From Hygrocybe punicea (lineage: Eukaryota > Basidiomycota > Agaricomycetes > Agaricales > Hygrophoraceae): DNA of 64,000 nucleotides. Of this stretch, positions 34,769 through 45,809 are shown one piece after another. Both the position numbers and the translations under genes were made by a program. Each line of letters starts with the position of its first letter. Within the stretch, counting starts at the first letter, position 1. Below the pieces are notes generated by a model that was given only the letters and a program-made list of their open reading frames with translations, searched no databases and was not told the origin of the DNA. The DNA lies in contig OY744469.1 in NCBI GenBank assembly GCA_963556145.1, positions 1,736,001-1,800,000 on the forward strand, given 5' to 3'.

Positions 34769-35703
34769 TCGGTTGGGATGACCAGTAGGATGGATACCTG
34801 ATCATGTTTTTATAAATGTACTATAACAACAGATTCTGTTAAAGGCCGGGTTTATCGATGTGTACCCACTGTATAGCAGACACACGAAAGTGTCTATGGC
34901 GTTATCCAGTCAAGTACAATCGGAAATTATACGATCTCGTGGTTGTCAAAAGCCTACCATTCTTTATGTGCTTCCACCAATCGTGTTCAGCACCGGCAAC
35001 TTTTAGCATAACCAATGAACACCCACTTGATTTCATTGATCAAGGCTCTGAGAAGGTCGTAGAATAGGACTGCAATCCGCAAGACTGTCAGTTAGAAGTT
35101 TGACAATGGTAAGCGAACGTGAGTGGCTCCGGAACTAAACTCACTACTGTTCCAACTTTGTGATGCGATTTTTCACGGAGAGCAGAACTTTTTACCCTGG
35201 AGCGCCGAACTCGTGCACCGTGCCTGTTCGCAGCGAAATACGGTGTGTCCAAAAAAAATCGCACCTGACAGAGACGCAGGGATTCACCGCTCGCAGTACC
35301 ATCTTCGTCACACCTTGTGGGCGTCGACAGTTTGAAACGAACTTGTGCGAAACGTTCACATGGCCAATGGTGCTGTGGCCACCCAAAACTTCTCCTGCTT
35401 TCCTATCCAAGTAATAAGGAAGTCAGGGAATGGGGCAGTTAACATCGTCGATCACAATCACCGGAGTAGATGGCATCACTGAACTTCATGTCCTGGCACT
35501 GGCAAGATCGACTCGGCTTTGTTGTGCAGGTAAATGGCTTGTTCGAGTCCACGACTGGCCTGAACGTGCTTGGTAGTGGTCGACGCTTTAGTCCAATCAG
35601 TACACTTGTACTGCATACAAGAAATAGGGAAACACAGACGTACTAGTAGCTCAGTAGCTAGACCAATCCAGTTATGTAAGCGTCGCTACCGCTCAACCAC
35701 AAA
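34769..35703. other. Intergenic region upstream of ATP4
   Basis: No protein-like frame is convincing. Both strands carry only short overlapping readings. The ATP4 promoter is expected at the right edge. I see no clear core element. Confidence 0.4.
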
Positions 35704-36610
35704 ATGGCTCCTCGCCTTACATTATCCTTACTCCGGGCCTCGACAGGTTCGCCTTTCCATTCTCTCTCTCACACGTCCCCTTGCTCACAATGTGACACAG
35801 CCCGGTCTCGTCCATTCGATCGCTTCCCACTTGCGTACGTTTTTCCCTCCTGCGCCCGATCACACCCGGCCACCACAGCCGCACACTCGCCAGCACCCCC
35901 CAATCGCCCCCACCTCCTGCCGAGCGCGCAGCTGAGCTCATCGACAAGCTCCCCTCCTACCCGAACCTCATCACCAAGCCCGGCACCGCGATCTTTGGTT
36001 CCGGCCTCCTCGCCGCAGCCATCTCACAAGAGCTCTATGTCATGAACGAGGAGTCCGTCCTCGCACTCGGCTTTCTCATTTTCTTCGGATATCCCGCCAA
36101 GTCAATGATGTTTCCTCCGTCCTTTGTTTTCTTCCTGTTTTTGCAACTCTCTGACGTCCTCGTGACATGTACCGCCGTATAGATTACCTGTGAGCCGTAC
36201 CGTGACTGGGCCGATGCACACATCAAGCGTATCATAGCCGTCCTCGACTCCTCGCGTGCTGAGCACACCCAGGCAGTCAAGGACCGTATCACCTCCGTCG
36301 AAGAAATGAAAGACGTCGTGACCCTCACCAAAGGGCTCTTCGCCCTCTCCAAGGTAAAATAACAACTACCTCGCACCTCGCACCTCTCACTATGCACCCT
36401 CACGCTGACCTACCACACAACCCAACCCAGTTAACCGCCCACCTCGAGTCTGAAGCTTTTGTCCGGCAGCAAAAGGTCGCACTCGTCACCGAGCTCCGCA
36501 CTGTGCTTGACAACTGGGTGCGCTTCGAGCAACAAGCTAAGGAGAGCGAGCAAGCAGCCCTGGCGCGGACTGTGATCGACCGCGTACATGCAGGACTATC
36601 GGACGAGTGA
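35704..36610 (+). CDS. ATP4: Mitochondrial ATP synthase subunit 4 (b)
   Basis: Exons: 35704-35746, 35801-35834, 35894-about 36100, 36183-36353, then from about 36431. The protein reads MAPRLTLSLLRASTARSRPF (mitochondrial presequence), ELIDKLPSYPNLITKPGTAI, AAAISQELYVMNEESVLALG (membrane hairpin), EPYRDWADAHIKRIIAVLDS, then RAEHTQAVKDRITSVEEMKD and LESEAFVRQQKVALVTELRT. It is the peripheral-stalk subunit that ties F1 to Fo in the inner membrane. Two oddities: the clear donor at 36101 does not match the frame of the next exon, and the frame stops at GLSDE (36610) while the next frame encodes EILAAAIAEVE, the expected C-terminus. One-base indels, real or from assembly, would explain both. Confidence 0.85.
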
Positions 36611-36953
36611 AATCTTGGCCGCGGCTATCGCAGAGGTCGAGTGTGCGTGCTAATCAATTTGTTGTATTTGTTTTCTTGATTTTAATTTGTCTCACAGTGT
36701 TGGTCAAAAACAAGGCTAATTAGTATGGAAACCGAGACTGACCTGCTCAAAAACTGTGACACAATGTGTGATAGCCTAAGGTGATAGTGTATGGACCTGT
36801 GTACTTTTCTTTATCAATGTACATAATGTCTATTACTATATTCACAAGTCTCTTTTTGTAGTTGCAAGGTCATGATTCTAATATTGGTGATGGGCAATGC
36901 AGCATAAGCCAAATTGTTTTCCCATGAGGTTTGGTTAACTCCTGGAATGGTAA
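36611..36953. other. ATP4 downstream region
   Basis: It contains the out-of-frame continuation of the ATP4 C-terminus (to about 36653) and then AT-rich 3' sequence. Nothing else was recognised. Confidence 0.5.
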
Positions 36954-37584
36954 CACTACATGCAAAAAGGCATTTTGTCACCATACAAATACTTAAATAA
37001 TATGATTCCAAAATCTATATTTGGACATGCCTGACATGAGTTTCCAAATATGCAAATAAAGGAAAAAATTCATTATAGATTTCAAGAACAAAATACATTG
37101 TGAAAACAATAAATGAATATTGAATGTGGATTTGTATGTGGGTAAGCCTTTTTGTGTGCTCTAAATTGTATTCCAAATTCCAAATTTGGTGGAAACAAAA
37201 AGATTAACTTTGAAGCTCTACGAAATACAAAAGGCCAGGTTACCATATGGAGTACCAGAGTTGCCTTATGGAGTACCAAAATTACTCCATATGGTAACCC
37301 AGCCTTTTGTATTTTGTAGAGCTTCAAAGTTAATCTTTTTGTTTCCACCAAATTTGGAATTTGGTATACAATTTAGAGCACACAAAAAGGCTTACCCACA
37401 TACAAATCCACATTCAACATTCATTTATTGTTTTCACAATGTATTTTGTTCTCCTCAAAATCTAATGAATTATTTATTTTATTTGCATATTTGGAAACTC
37501 ATGTTGGGCATGTCCAAATATAGATTTTGGAATCATATTATCTAAGTATTTGTACGGTGACAAAATGCCTTTTTGCATGTAGTG
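36954..37584. mobile_element. Foldback MITE, 631 bp, TAA target duplication
   Basis: It starts CACTACATGCAAAAAGGCAT and ends with the exact inverse ATGCCTTTTTGCATGTAGTG. The duplicated TAA lies at 36951-36953 and 37585-37587. The inverted arms run for almost the whole length and meet at a loop near 37235-37290 (GTTACCATATGGAGTACC against its inverse). The 3 bp TAA duplication is what PIF/Harbinger (Tourist-like) MITEs produce. Frames inside are artefacts of the palindrome. Confidence 0.85.
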
Positions 37585-40203
37585 TAATGTTGGTACAAGA
37601 ACATACCTCTTAGAGTAACTTGTCTACTACTTTCCACCCTACAAAGAAAATTTGAGGTATCAGTGTAACTATCATGTTTGTTTTATGGTGGACTGGCTTT
37701 TTGTAAGCATTCCATTCTGATGAGAATGGAAATATCTTGTCTGTATCTCAATCATTGTAACTTGTAAAGGTCAGTTTTTGGTGATTTTTTTGCACCATAA
37801 CACAGAGCTGATGGTATGATTCAACACTCAGCAGATAGTTCCACAATAGACAGTGTTGAAATGTCAGAAATTGTGTTACGGTAGATGGACCAAAAACCTT
37901 CGATCACAGGCTGAGGTCATACCCATGCTGCCAGTGCATCTCTGACTCAGAGTCTCTATCCTCTCATGTTCTTACCCATTCTCTCTGCATGCTGTGAAAC
38001 TAGGCTCTTGGTGTCTTTACTGCTGTCATATTGCTCTCTTTCTCTGTTGTTCTTTCCTGTGATGAAGGCTCGATCTCAGCATAGGCCAAAAAAGCGATCT
38101 CTGGCACAACAGCAACATATGCTTTGCCTCCCAGGATCAGTAAATAAAGAAAATTTGGGCCCTTTGCCAATTCAAGCCTCAACACAGACACGATCTCAGG
38201 CTGTTGTCCATAAACTTGAAGATACTCAGGCACATCTTTGTGAAACTTGCCGACAACTAGATAAAATGAAATATGCCTGTTCTGTAGCTTCAAAGCAAGC
38301 ACTCCTGCAAGTCGCTCATCATGATTCTCACCTCATGACCCTTCAAAACCAGCTGGACCAAACAAAATTTTTACTCTGTGCTGTGCAGAGTTCTGCTGAG
38401 GCCACAAAGAATCATTCAAGGTCATTATATCAGTCCCTATGGCTTGAACATCAAAAAGTTAAACAGGCACAGCTTGCAAAAAAATCCCTGTCCAAAGAAC
38501 TCTGTCACGTCAAGTCCGAACTTGCTAGTGCTCAGCAGGCCACCATTCTGGCAACATCCAGGCTTGCTCAGGTCACAGAGGATTTTCAACCACAAATGTT
38601 CTCAATTTTGGCTCTATTGGACTGTTCCAACTCAGAAGCTGCTCAACTAAAGCAACAACTGAGCGAATCTTGCAAGAAGGTCCGGAAGTTCCAAATGCAG
38701 ACTCTATGCGCCCATCGAGCACAAAGGCCCTTGCAGCTGCCCGTGCACAGGCAAAAAATTACCTCCAAAACTGCAGGCTTGTATGCAATGGAAAGTATAC
38801 TCCACAGGCAAGAGCATTGGCATGAACACTGGTCAATTCTGGATGCTCCCGGAAATCTGTCAGAAATGTCATTTGTGTGATTTGCAAAGCAGTTGGAGTG
38901 AAGGTCTCAAACATCATGAGTAGACGTACTGTTCAGTGTGCACTCATTGAAGGCGGCATTGCATCATGCATCCAATTGGGCTATGAAATGTCACAGACAG
39001 AAGGCGAGACAATTCCATCATTCATGTACTCAACTCGTTGATTAACAGTTTGTTCTTAGGGTTGATGGCTAGTGGGGATGGTACCTCACATCAAAATGTA
39101 AACTACGAATCTGAACACATTACCCTCAAGGTGTCCTCCTACTTACCAAATGACAGCTCTGCACCATCACATCATGTCCGATTTCTCTCAGTTGCATCAA
39201 CCATTGACCACACCAGCGAGACTCAATTGACAAACTGGAAGCATCATATTGCTGGGGTCTCATCCTCCTTCAATTGAAGCCCACTGGCAAAACGAGGCCA
39301 GCTATCATTCAACCTTGATGACTTTGCTCATAAACTCAAAGGTGTCAATGGCAACCATGCAAATGACCAAAAGAAAACAGTACGGCTGATGGAGGAATGG
39401 AAAAGAGATTCCAGTCGCAGGGCACTTGGTTACGATCAAATAATATCCATGTCATTCTCCGAACTTCAAGCTGTGCTTTCTGAAGCTGAGAGCCAAAATC
39501 TTGCAAGCATTGGAGGTTCAGCGCAATGGGAGAAGCTTTCCAGTGAGAAGCAGGCTGCAGCAAACACAAAGATGATGGAAGATCTCGCACTTCGACTTGG
39601 ACAGGAATGGTTCAACCAGCTTCTGGAATCCAAACAGCATGAAATTGATCTCTTTTTCTGGGCCAGCTGTTCAATGCACAAGGAACTGAACTCGGTTAAG
39701 GGTGGCAACTCTTCAATGATGTGTTGGTGGTCTGACAACGACATAGCTGGTCCAATTTTATTGGCAAACAAGGACAATGATGCTACATTGAGACTTTCTT
39801 CAATATCTGATGCCGCTGATGCCACTGTACATCAAGCTTTGGAAGTCACCACACAAGGAGGGGTCAAAACTGCCAGTCTGACAGGAGCACTATTCAACAA
39901 TAAGGATGACAAGAAGGGACATCAGGATTTGCATCAGCACTACTTCCAGAAGGTCAAGGGTTCTAGTTCGACCAAAATTCCCCCCACCAACAACACCTGC
40001 TACCAATCACACTGCAATGCTGCAGCTGAAATTCTCAAATTTCTACTTCATTATATTTAATTCCTTGAGCTTGTGCACGACCGAAAGGAGAAATGCAACT
40101 TCAACCACATGGAACTGAATGTGTATAAGGTCTTGCAAGATCCTCCCACTCTGACAGAACTGGCCATTCTGGTTCTCTATGCTCAGTCGGTGACTCATCC
40201 ATT

Positions 40204-40362
40204 GTAGCAGGGGCTAAGGGTCCCTGCTAAGCTAGTCGCGAGGCTGGAGATGATCCTATAGCTCTAGTCTGAGACAGACTGATTAAGTCTACTGACTAAT
40301 TGGGAAGTCAACTAGGAGTCACATGATCTGCTGACTAAGGCTGCCCAGGACCTCCTACTACA
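40204..40362 (+). repeat. Solo LTR or TRIM-like repeat inside the transposon gene
   Basis: The repeat starts TGTAGCAGGGGCTAAGGG and ends CAGGACCTCCTACTACA, the TG...CA form of a short LTR. The gene reading resumes after it (host reading ...VTHP before, YM then TECTNILDLGPLH after). An inverted, diverged copy lies at 42436. The target duplication is not clean. Confidence 0.5.
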
Positions 40363-40725
40363 CCGTACATGTGCTCAGTCCACAGGCAAGGTACTGAATG
40401 CACCAACATTCTGGATCTAGGACCTTTGCACTCAAATCTCAAGTCCCATATTTGGCAAGTCATTGCTGCACCAGATCTTTTGGCGGCATCAGATGCATCA
40501 TATACATCTGGTTCACTTGATGGCAAGCCTTGGCATGACCCTGCAGCAGTGTATGCAGTCCTCAGGATGCTGCCTGATCTCCCTTATCTCAAGCTGCTAC
40601 TCATTGCATTTTTCGAAGGTGCTCTGGTGACATGGGAACAGTTTACCTCTGAATTTGAAATTGGTGGTGCAATTGATCTGGCAACCCCTTTCAAGTGCGA
40701 TCTGGGCTTCATGCCATCAACAAAT

Positions 40726-41796
40726 TAAGGCATGTCACGACTCTGGGTAACCCACGGGTCACAATGGGTTTACCCGTGGGTATCTTATTCATGAGTATCA
40801 TTTACCTGTTGCCTGAAATACTCATGGATCTGGGTGTCCACATATATCTCTCAGGTACCTGTGTGAGTACTCGTGGGTAAATTGTCCATATGTGTCACAA
40901 ATAAGGTTGACCGTGGGTGTGGTAATTTTTTTTTGCTGTTTACTTAATTTTCTGTGTTATTATATAATAATAATAATTTCACCATTCTCGATAACTCAAA
41001 CTCAAATTGACATAACAATCACAACCACGACAAGAACAACTCGAAGACAACGGAACCGGGCTCAGCAACGCAAACACCAGAACAAGGCTGGGAGGGTGGT
41101 GCGCCCACCTACCAGCCCCAGGTACGTACCCTAAACCCAGCCATCGACACCCGCTAACGTGAATACACATGGCATGACTGACACGTCAACGTCATTCGCG
41201 AGCTCTATGGCGTAGAAGGACCTCGCGACGGCTCATCCAATGCTGGCAGCAGCAGCAGCAACAGCAACAGCGGCAGCAGCAGCAGCGGCAATGGCAGCAG
41301 TGGCAACAGCAATGGCAGCCGCAGCAGCAATGGCCACAACAGCAGCAGTTGCCACAGCAATGGCGGCCACAGCAGCAATGGCCACAACAGCAGCAGTTGC
41401 CACAGCAGCAACGGCCACAACAGCAGCAGCAGCAGCAACGGTGGTAGCAGCAGCAGCAACGGCCGTAGCAGCAGCAGCAACGGCCGTAGCAGCAGCAGCA
41501 ACGGCAGTAGCAGCAGCAGCAACAGCGGCAGCGGCAACAGCAACAGCAGCAGTGCTGGACGGCTCTTGCGCAGCCCAACTACCTCGCAAAGTGCAGCGCC
41601 ATATCAATTGATATGTTCCTGCCATTCGCGAGGAGTGCAGAACTCGCGAGTACCTGAGTATCTGCGGGTAGCCGACCCGTGGATCTGAGTCCGGTGGGTT
41701 GAAAACCCCACGCGGATCTGAGTAAGTACATTTTGTTTAAAAAAACTCACGAGTTCAGATCCGGATCACCCACAGATGGACTCGTGACATGCCTTA
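40726..41796. mobile_element. Non-autonomous DNA element, 1,071 bp, perfect ends and 8 bp duplication
   Basis: Perfect 15-base inverted ends TAAGGCATGTCACGA / TCGTGACATGCCTTA and an exact CAACAAAT duplication at 40718-40725 and 41797-41804. Removing the element plus one duplicate restores the host reading from FMPSTN into DANKGALG in frame. Subterminal repeats are CCCACGGGT/ACTCGTGGGTA (left) and CGGGTAGCCGACCCGTGGAT (right). The interior is a long CAG/GCA microsatellite (41240-41560) and the shared dyad at 41582. The long frames on both strands in the microsatellite are artefacts. No transposase. Probably mobilised by a hAT- or KDZ-type enzyme. Confidence 0.95.
41582..41633. other. Shared internal dyad, copy 3
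   Basis: CCTCGC, 15 bases, ATCAATTGAT, 15 bases, GCGAGG. All three parts match the consensus and spacers are equal. It lies about 160 bases from the right end of the 40726-41796 element. Confidence 0.9.
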
Positions 41797-42435
41797 CAAC
41801 AAATGATGCAAATAAAGGTGCGCTTGGTACCTGGCACTGAAATGCTCATATGAATCCAAACATGATAGTCGAACACTTCTGCAATCAGCTGGCTTTCACT
41901 CGAAATGGAACACAGGCCTTCATGAATGCAAAATTCCAAGAAGATGACTATACTTTTATTCTCAAAGAAGCTCAGGTGCTGGATGCTAGCCAGATTGAGA
42001 AGAAACATCGTGAAACAATGATAGGACACGAAAAAACCTGGTTGAAACAAAATGACAAAAAGATGCTGAAAAAAGCGCAAACAGGCTGAAGTAACTGCAA
42101 GACTGGCCCTGGTTGATGTCATTGTCGACCAAGTGTTGCTCAACACAATGAAGGTCAAGGAACTCAAGGATCAACTTGAGATCCATAGGTGCAGGGATCA
42201 ATCCGTGCCTATCAAGTCTCACCTCAAGAATAAAGCTGTGAAGCTCAATGCCCTTATTCAAGCTGTTGAACGGTATGAAAAACTTGTTGCCGATGCTGCA
42301 TTGCTCACTGAAGAGGAACCACTTGGTTCTGAGGGGTTCAATGTTCAAAACAAAGCACTTGACAAGGAGGATGGAGAAGACATGTAGTAACAATTTTTAT
42401 TCCAGTCCAAAAGTTATGATACTCTGTACCCATTG

Positions 42436-42561
42436 TAGTAGTGGGTCACATGACTGTTGGACTACTTAGTTTAGACATGTAGTGGATAGACCCTTATCAC
42501 TATCTAGATCCCTGCTTGCCAGAGCCTCGCGATAGCTCTAGGACTCCCTTAGCCTACTCCA
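42436..42561 (-). repeat. Inverted, diverged copy of the LTR-like repeat
   Basis: It starts TGTAGTAGTGGGTCACATGA and ends GGACTCCCTTAGCCTACTCC, matching in reverse the ends of 40204-40362 (TAGTCAGCAGATCATGTGAC and CCCTTAGCCCCTGCTACA when inverted). It lies 49 bases after the transposon gene stop. Confidence 0.45.
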
Positions 42562-43682
42562 CCTGGTGATGAGAGTTTGATTCGAACCCATTCCAAGCTT
42601 GCTTTCTCTAGTCCTCTTTCACCTGATATTAAAGAGTACCTGCCATCAAACATGAGTCTACAGCCAAAGTCCCACAAAACACAAGCCACAGCAAAAGTTC
42701 CCCCACACACGAGTTCTACCCTACAAGAGTTCTCCCAACGCAGCCCCTACATGTGAGTTTCCCCCCCCCCCCCCCCCACAAGCCATCACCAAACACGAGT
42801 CACTGAGTCCCTATGCAAAAAATTTCCACATGTTACCCCAAGTTTTCTATAGACAAAATCACACGAAGGCCCCAGCAATAGAGAGATGGCCCCAAACAAG
42901 CAAAAACAGCCCCATGCACCGAATCTATTGCATCAACCACGACGAAACACACAACCAAATATAATCATGGCATGTGCATGGCCACGATCAATGAATTTGA
43001 CACCATCGACGACAAATACACAGCACTCAAAGGAGTTTTCAATATTGCAATTGAATTAGGACGATTATGCAGCATACGAGCAAGTAACTAAGGACAATAC
43101 AAATGAAGCCGAAGCCCGATGAGGTGCCTATGCAGCTGGCAAAAGAGAAGGCTGCTCAATAGGATACAAGGAAGGATATGAAAGTCAGAACTTAGGCTAC
43201 AACCAAGGATATTTTGCTGGATATGACGCCAGCTGCCTTTCTGACCATCAGCAGCTCATTTACATATCCACTTCAGCCCAAATGATGCTGCCCACAGGTA
43301 TTCCTGGGTCGACACAGACAAATTCGATGCTGGTGACAGCATCCATCGCAATCCAGATAGAACCATGTACCAGCACCCCCATATCCATGCAAACAATGCC
43401 GCAAATCTACACATCAATGGCCATACAAGCATCATTGGCCCCCACCTATGCATTCCCAACAAAAATCAAGTATGTGTGATGTATTATATTATCATTATTT
43501 TTAAGTACTACAGCTGCAATATTGAAGCTGATAAGCTTAATTTCTTTATCATTTTAGCTTTAAGTGATACAAATGTACACAATTTGCTGCTCAAGGAACC
43601 TTTTTTCATGCTATATAACTACAAGGGATAAAATAAAGGCCTTTATACTGAATAAAAATGTAATCTAGCCTTATGATACACT
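42562..43682 (+). pseudogene. Unrecognised degraded gene region with Gly-Tyr repeats
   Basis: A plus-strand frame at about 42968-43080 reads MCMATINEFDTIDDKYTALK. After a stop another reads AAGKREGCSIGYKEGYESQN, then LGYNQGYFAGYDA, and runs to 43479. The repeated GY(x)3GY pattern is seen in small helical proteins, but I cannot name a family. A run of 17 C (42761-42777) lies upstream. Probably a decayed multicopy gene. Confidence 0.3.
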
Positions 43683-43856
43683 TACAGGTTTGGTTCAGGG
43701 TTCAGATCAGGGTGAACCTGAACTGAACCTTTTTGAACCTGAACCTAAGGTTCAGTTCAAGGTTCAGTGTATTGACTGAACTGAACCTTAGGTTTGGTTC
43801 AAGATTCAGATTTTTTTGGCCTGAACCGGACCAAACCAAACCTGTCCATCACTAGA
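43683..43856. repeat. Small element or end with GGTTCAG repeats
   Basis: Dense CTGAACC/GGTTCAG words in both directions (TTCAGGGTTCAGATCAGGG, CCTGAACTGAACC). The right border reads CCATCACTA, the inverse of the TAGTGATGG start seen at 44412. It is probably a deletion derivative or solo end of the 44412 family. The left border is not clear. Confidence 0.5.
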
Positions 43857-44411
43857 GGAAGGAGAGGGGGTTACAAACAATGTAAATGGCAAGTCACAAG
43901 GTCTCGCTGATGGCCAACAGGTGAGGGAGGGGGGGGGTCTTGAGAGGGGACATGAGATGCCTACTGGCCATCTTTTATAGATGAGCAAACATCAAAAAAG
44001 GGCCAGATGGAAGCAAGATGTGGAAAGGGACACTCACTAATTGAGAGAAGCGTTCCGTGTGGCCCAAAGTCGATCTATTCAGCCAATGACACTGTCTGGG
44101 AGGTGTAAGCAGACACAGGGACCTGGTTGGAAGATGGGATTGCTCAGATCCAAGGGGCACCGGCGTGCTGCAAAGGTGAAGGGAGGGTGGGTGAACGTTG
44201 AAAAAAGAGTGTGAGAGAGGGGGCTCAGGCCAGTGTATTAGAGGGCTATAGTGTACTTGAAATTAATGCTAGCCAGCAGCTCACTGGCACATGCTGCCTG
44301 CGTTTGTTGCACGAGCAGGACAGTCTTTTGAGGGGATGACAGTGACGCAAACATGAAGGTTTGCGGAGTTCAAATATTTCAAATTTCATGGGAATGGCCA
44401 GATGCTGGTTG
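43857..44411. other. No recognisable feature
   Basis: G-rich, with GAGGGGG words and short frames on both strands. Flanks the nested element. Confidence 0.35.
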
Positions 44412-44605
44412 TAGTGATGGGGAAGTTCGGTTCAGTCCAGTTTTCGGCCTTTTTGCCCCAAACCGAAACCGAACGGTTCAGTTCCTGTGAAAAAATCCCA
44501 AACCAAAACTGGAACCGATGTAAATGGTTTACATCAGTTCGGTTTTGGTCCAGACACGGTCTGAACCACGAACTGTTGGTGGTCAGCCCCCCTGCACCAT
44601 TCTGA

Positions 44606-44657
44606 CCTTGCAACAGCACTGCACATGTCAATTGACATGGCCAGCTCGTTTGCGAGG
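44606..44657. other. Shared internal dyad, copy 4
   Basis: CCTTGC, 15 bases, GTCAATTGAC, 15 bases, GCGAGG. The left half-site differs at one base. It lies about 195 bases from the left end of the outer element, so the orientation is opposite to the 40726 element. Confidence 0.9.
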
Positions 44658-45809
44658 TGGGATTGGGGTGCTGGGGTGCTCCACCTTGTACACGCGATGG
44701 CAGGTGTGTTAAACCTGGTGGGCGGATTAAACCCGATGGGCAGGTTAACCCCACGTTGGCCACATTTGCGTTTCGCGGTGGTGGTGGTGGTGGTGGTGGT
44801 ATGGTGCCACGTTTGGGTGGGCCACCCACCTCGGTTGTATCCAGGTGGTGGTGGTGTCCCGATGCATCATACGTGTTGTGCACGCGATGACAGGTGGGTT
44901 GAACCTGCATTGGTTGTTTTTGGCGGACGCGTGGTGGTGGTGGCGTACGAGCCTCTCCATGTGGGTGTCCCGACGCGTCATGCATATTGTACACGTGCGA
45001 CGGACAGGTTGACCCTGCATTGGCCGCATTGGTGTTGCATGGTGGTGGTGGTGGTGGTGGTGTTGCATGGTGGTGATGGTGGTGGTGGTGTAGTGCCGTG
45101 TTCCGTTATATATGAATAAAATCAATAAAACAACAATAAAAACAACATACCACGAAGGAGCGGGGGTGGATGCACCACCCCACGCTGCTCATTCCATCTC
45201 GTTGACTGCCACTCCACCCCGTTCACATTCGTTTGCGTGCGCGTGCATTGTTGGCATCAGACATGGCCATCCTGGTGTTGTTCACGTGCCAGTGCGTGTG
45301 TTGTGGGCGCATTTGATGCCGGATGGGGGTCTGTCGTATTATTGATGCCGTCGTTGCCATTGGTCATCGTGGTCATGGTCGTGGTTGTGGTCATGGTCGT
45401 GTTGGCATTGGTCGTGGTTGTGTTAGTGGTGGTGTTGCCTGTCGTATTTGTAGTTAGAATCCAATATAAATAATATAAATAACACTTACCTGGGTGGCTG
45501 GGTACTCCCAGCTGCCATTTCCTGGTGGTCGATCCTTGTTCGGGGCCTGTTCAAGTTGTTGTGGATGGGCGACGAGCAAGTGTTGAGTCGCCGGCTGACA
45601 TTTATCGGTTCAGTTCAAACTCAGTTTGAACTGGGTTTGAACCACGGCCAAATCTCCCAAACCGAGACCGAACCATTCAGTCTCTGCTAGAAATTCCCAA
45701 ACCGAAACTGAAACTGGCAGTTTCGGTTCGGTCTAAACTGGGTTTGGATCGGGAGGACATTCCGGACCTCGAAAGTCCGCCAGTCCGCCAGTCCGCCAGC
45801 TTTGTGTAG

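Larger units (their letters stand above)
38062..42387 (+). pseudogene. Unclassified mushroom transposon gene, split by two insertions
   Basis: Start MKARSQHRPKKRSL. A coiled-coil rich in Gln/Leu follows to 38750. Later blocks are VSNIMSRRTVQCALIEGGIA (38905), SGDGTSHQNVNYESEHITL, HTSETQLTNWKHHIAGVSS, ANDQKKTVRLMEEWKRDS, LFFWASCSMHKELNSVKGG (39648), GALFNNKDDKKGHQD (39886), ILDLGPLHSNLKSHIW (40405), PDLPYLKLLLIAFFEGALVT, GFMPSTN (40707-40725) and, after the 1,071 bp insertion, DANKGALG (41805). The rest, with SQIEKKHRETM and a basic C-terminus ending EDGEDM, runs to 42387. I recognise this as a protein repeated in many agaricomycete genomes and likely part of an unnamed transposon family. An LTR-like repeat (40204) and the 40726 element interrupt it, and stops occur near 38880, 39040 and 42088. 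Confidence 0.6.

Noticed and set aside
37082..37545. Open frames on both strands around 37.1-37.5 kb
   Set aside because: They are the same peptide read from the two arms of the MITE palindrome.
41205..41625. Poly-Ala, poly-Leu and poly-Cys frames inside the 1,071 bp element
   Set aside because: These are translations of a CAG/GCA microsatellite on both strands.
42585..42605. GATTCGAACCC, a B-box-like sequence on the minus strand
   Set aside because: No A-box at a suitable distance and no tRNA fold; it may be chance or part of an old SINE.
44386..45125. His/Pro- and Gly/Val-rich frames in the outer element
   Set aside because: They follow GGTGGT microsatellites and the element has no coding signal.
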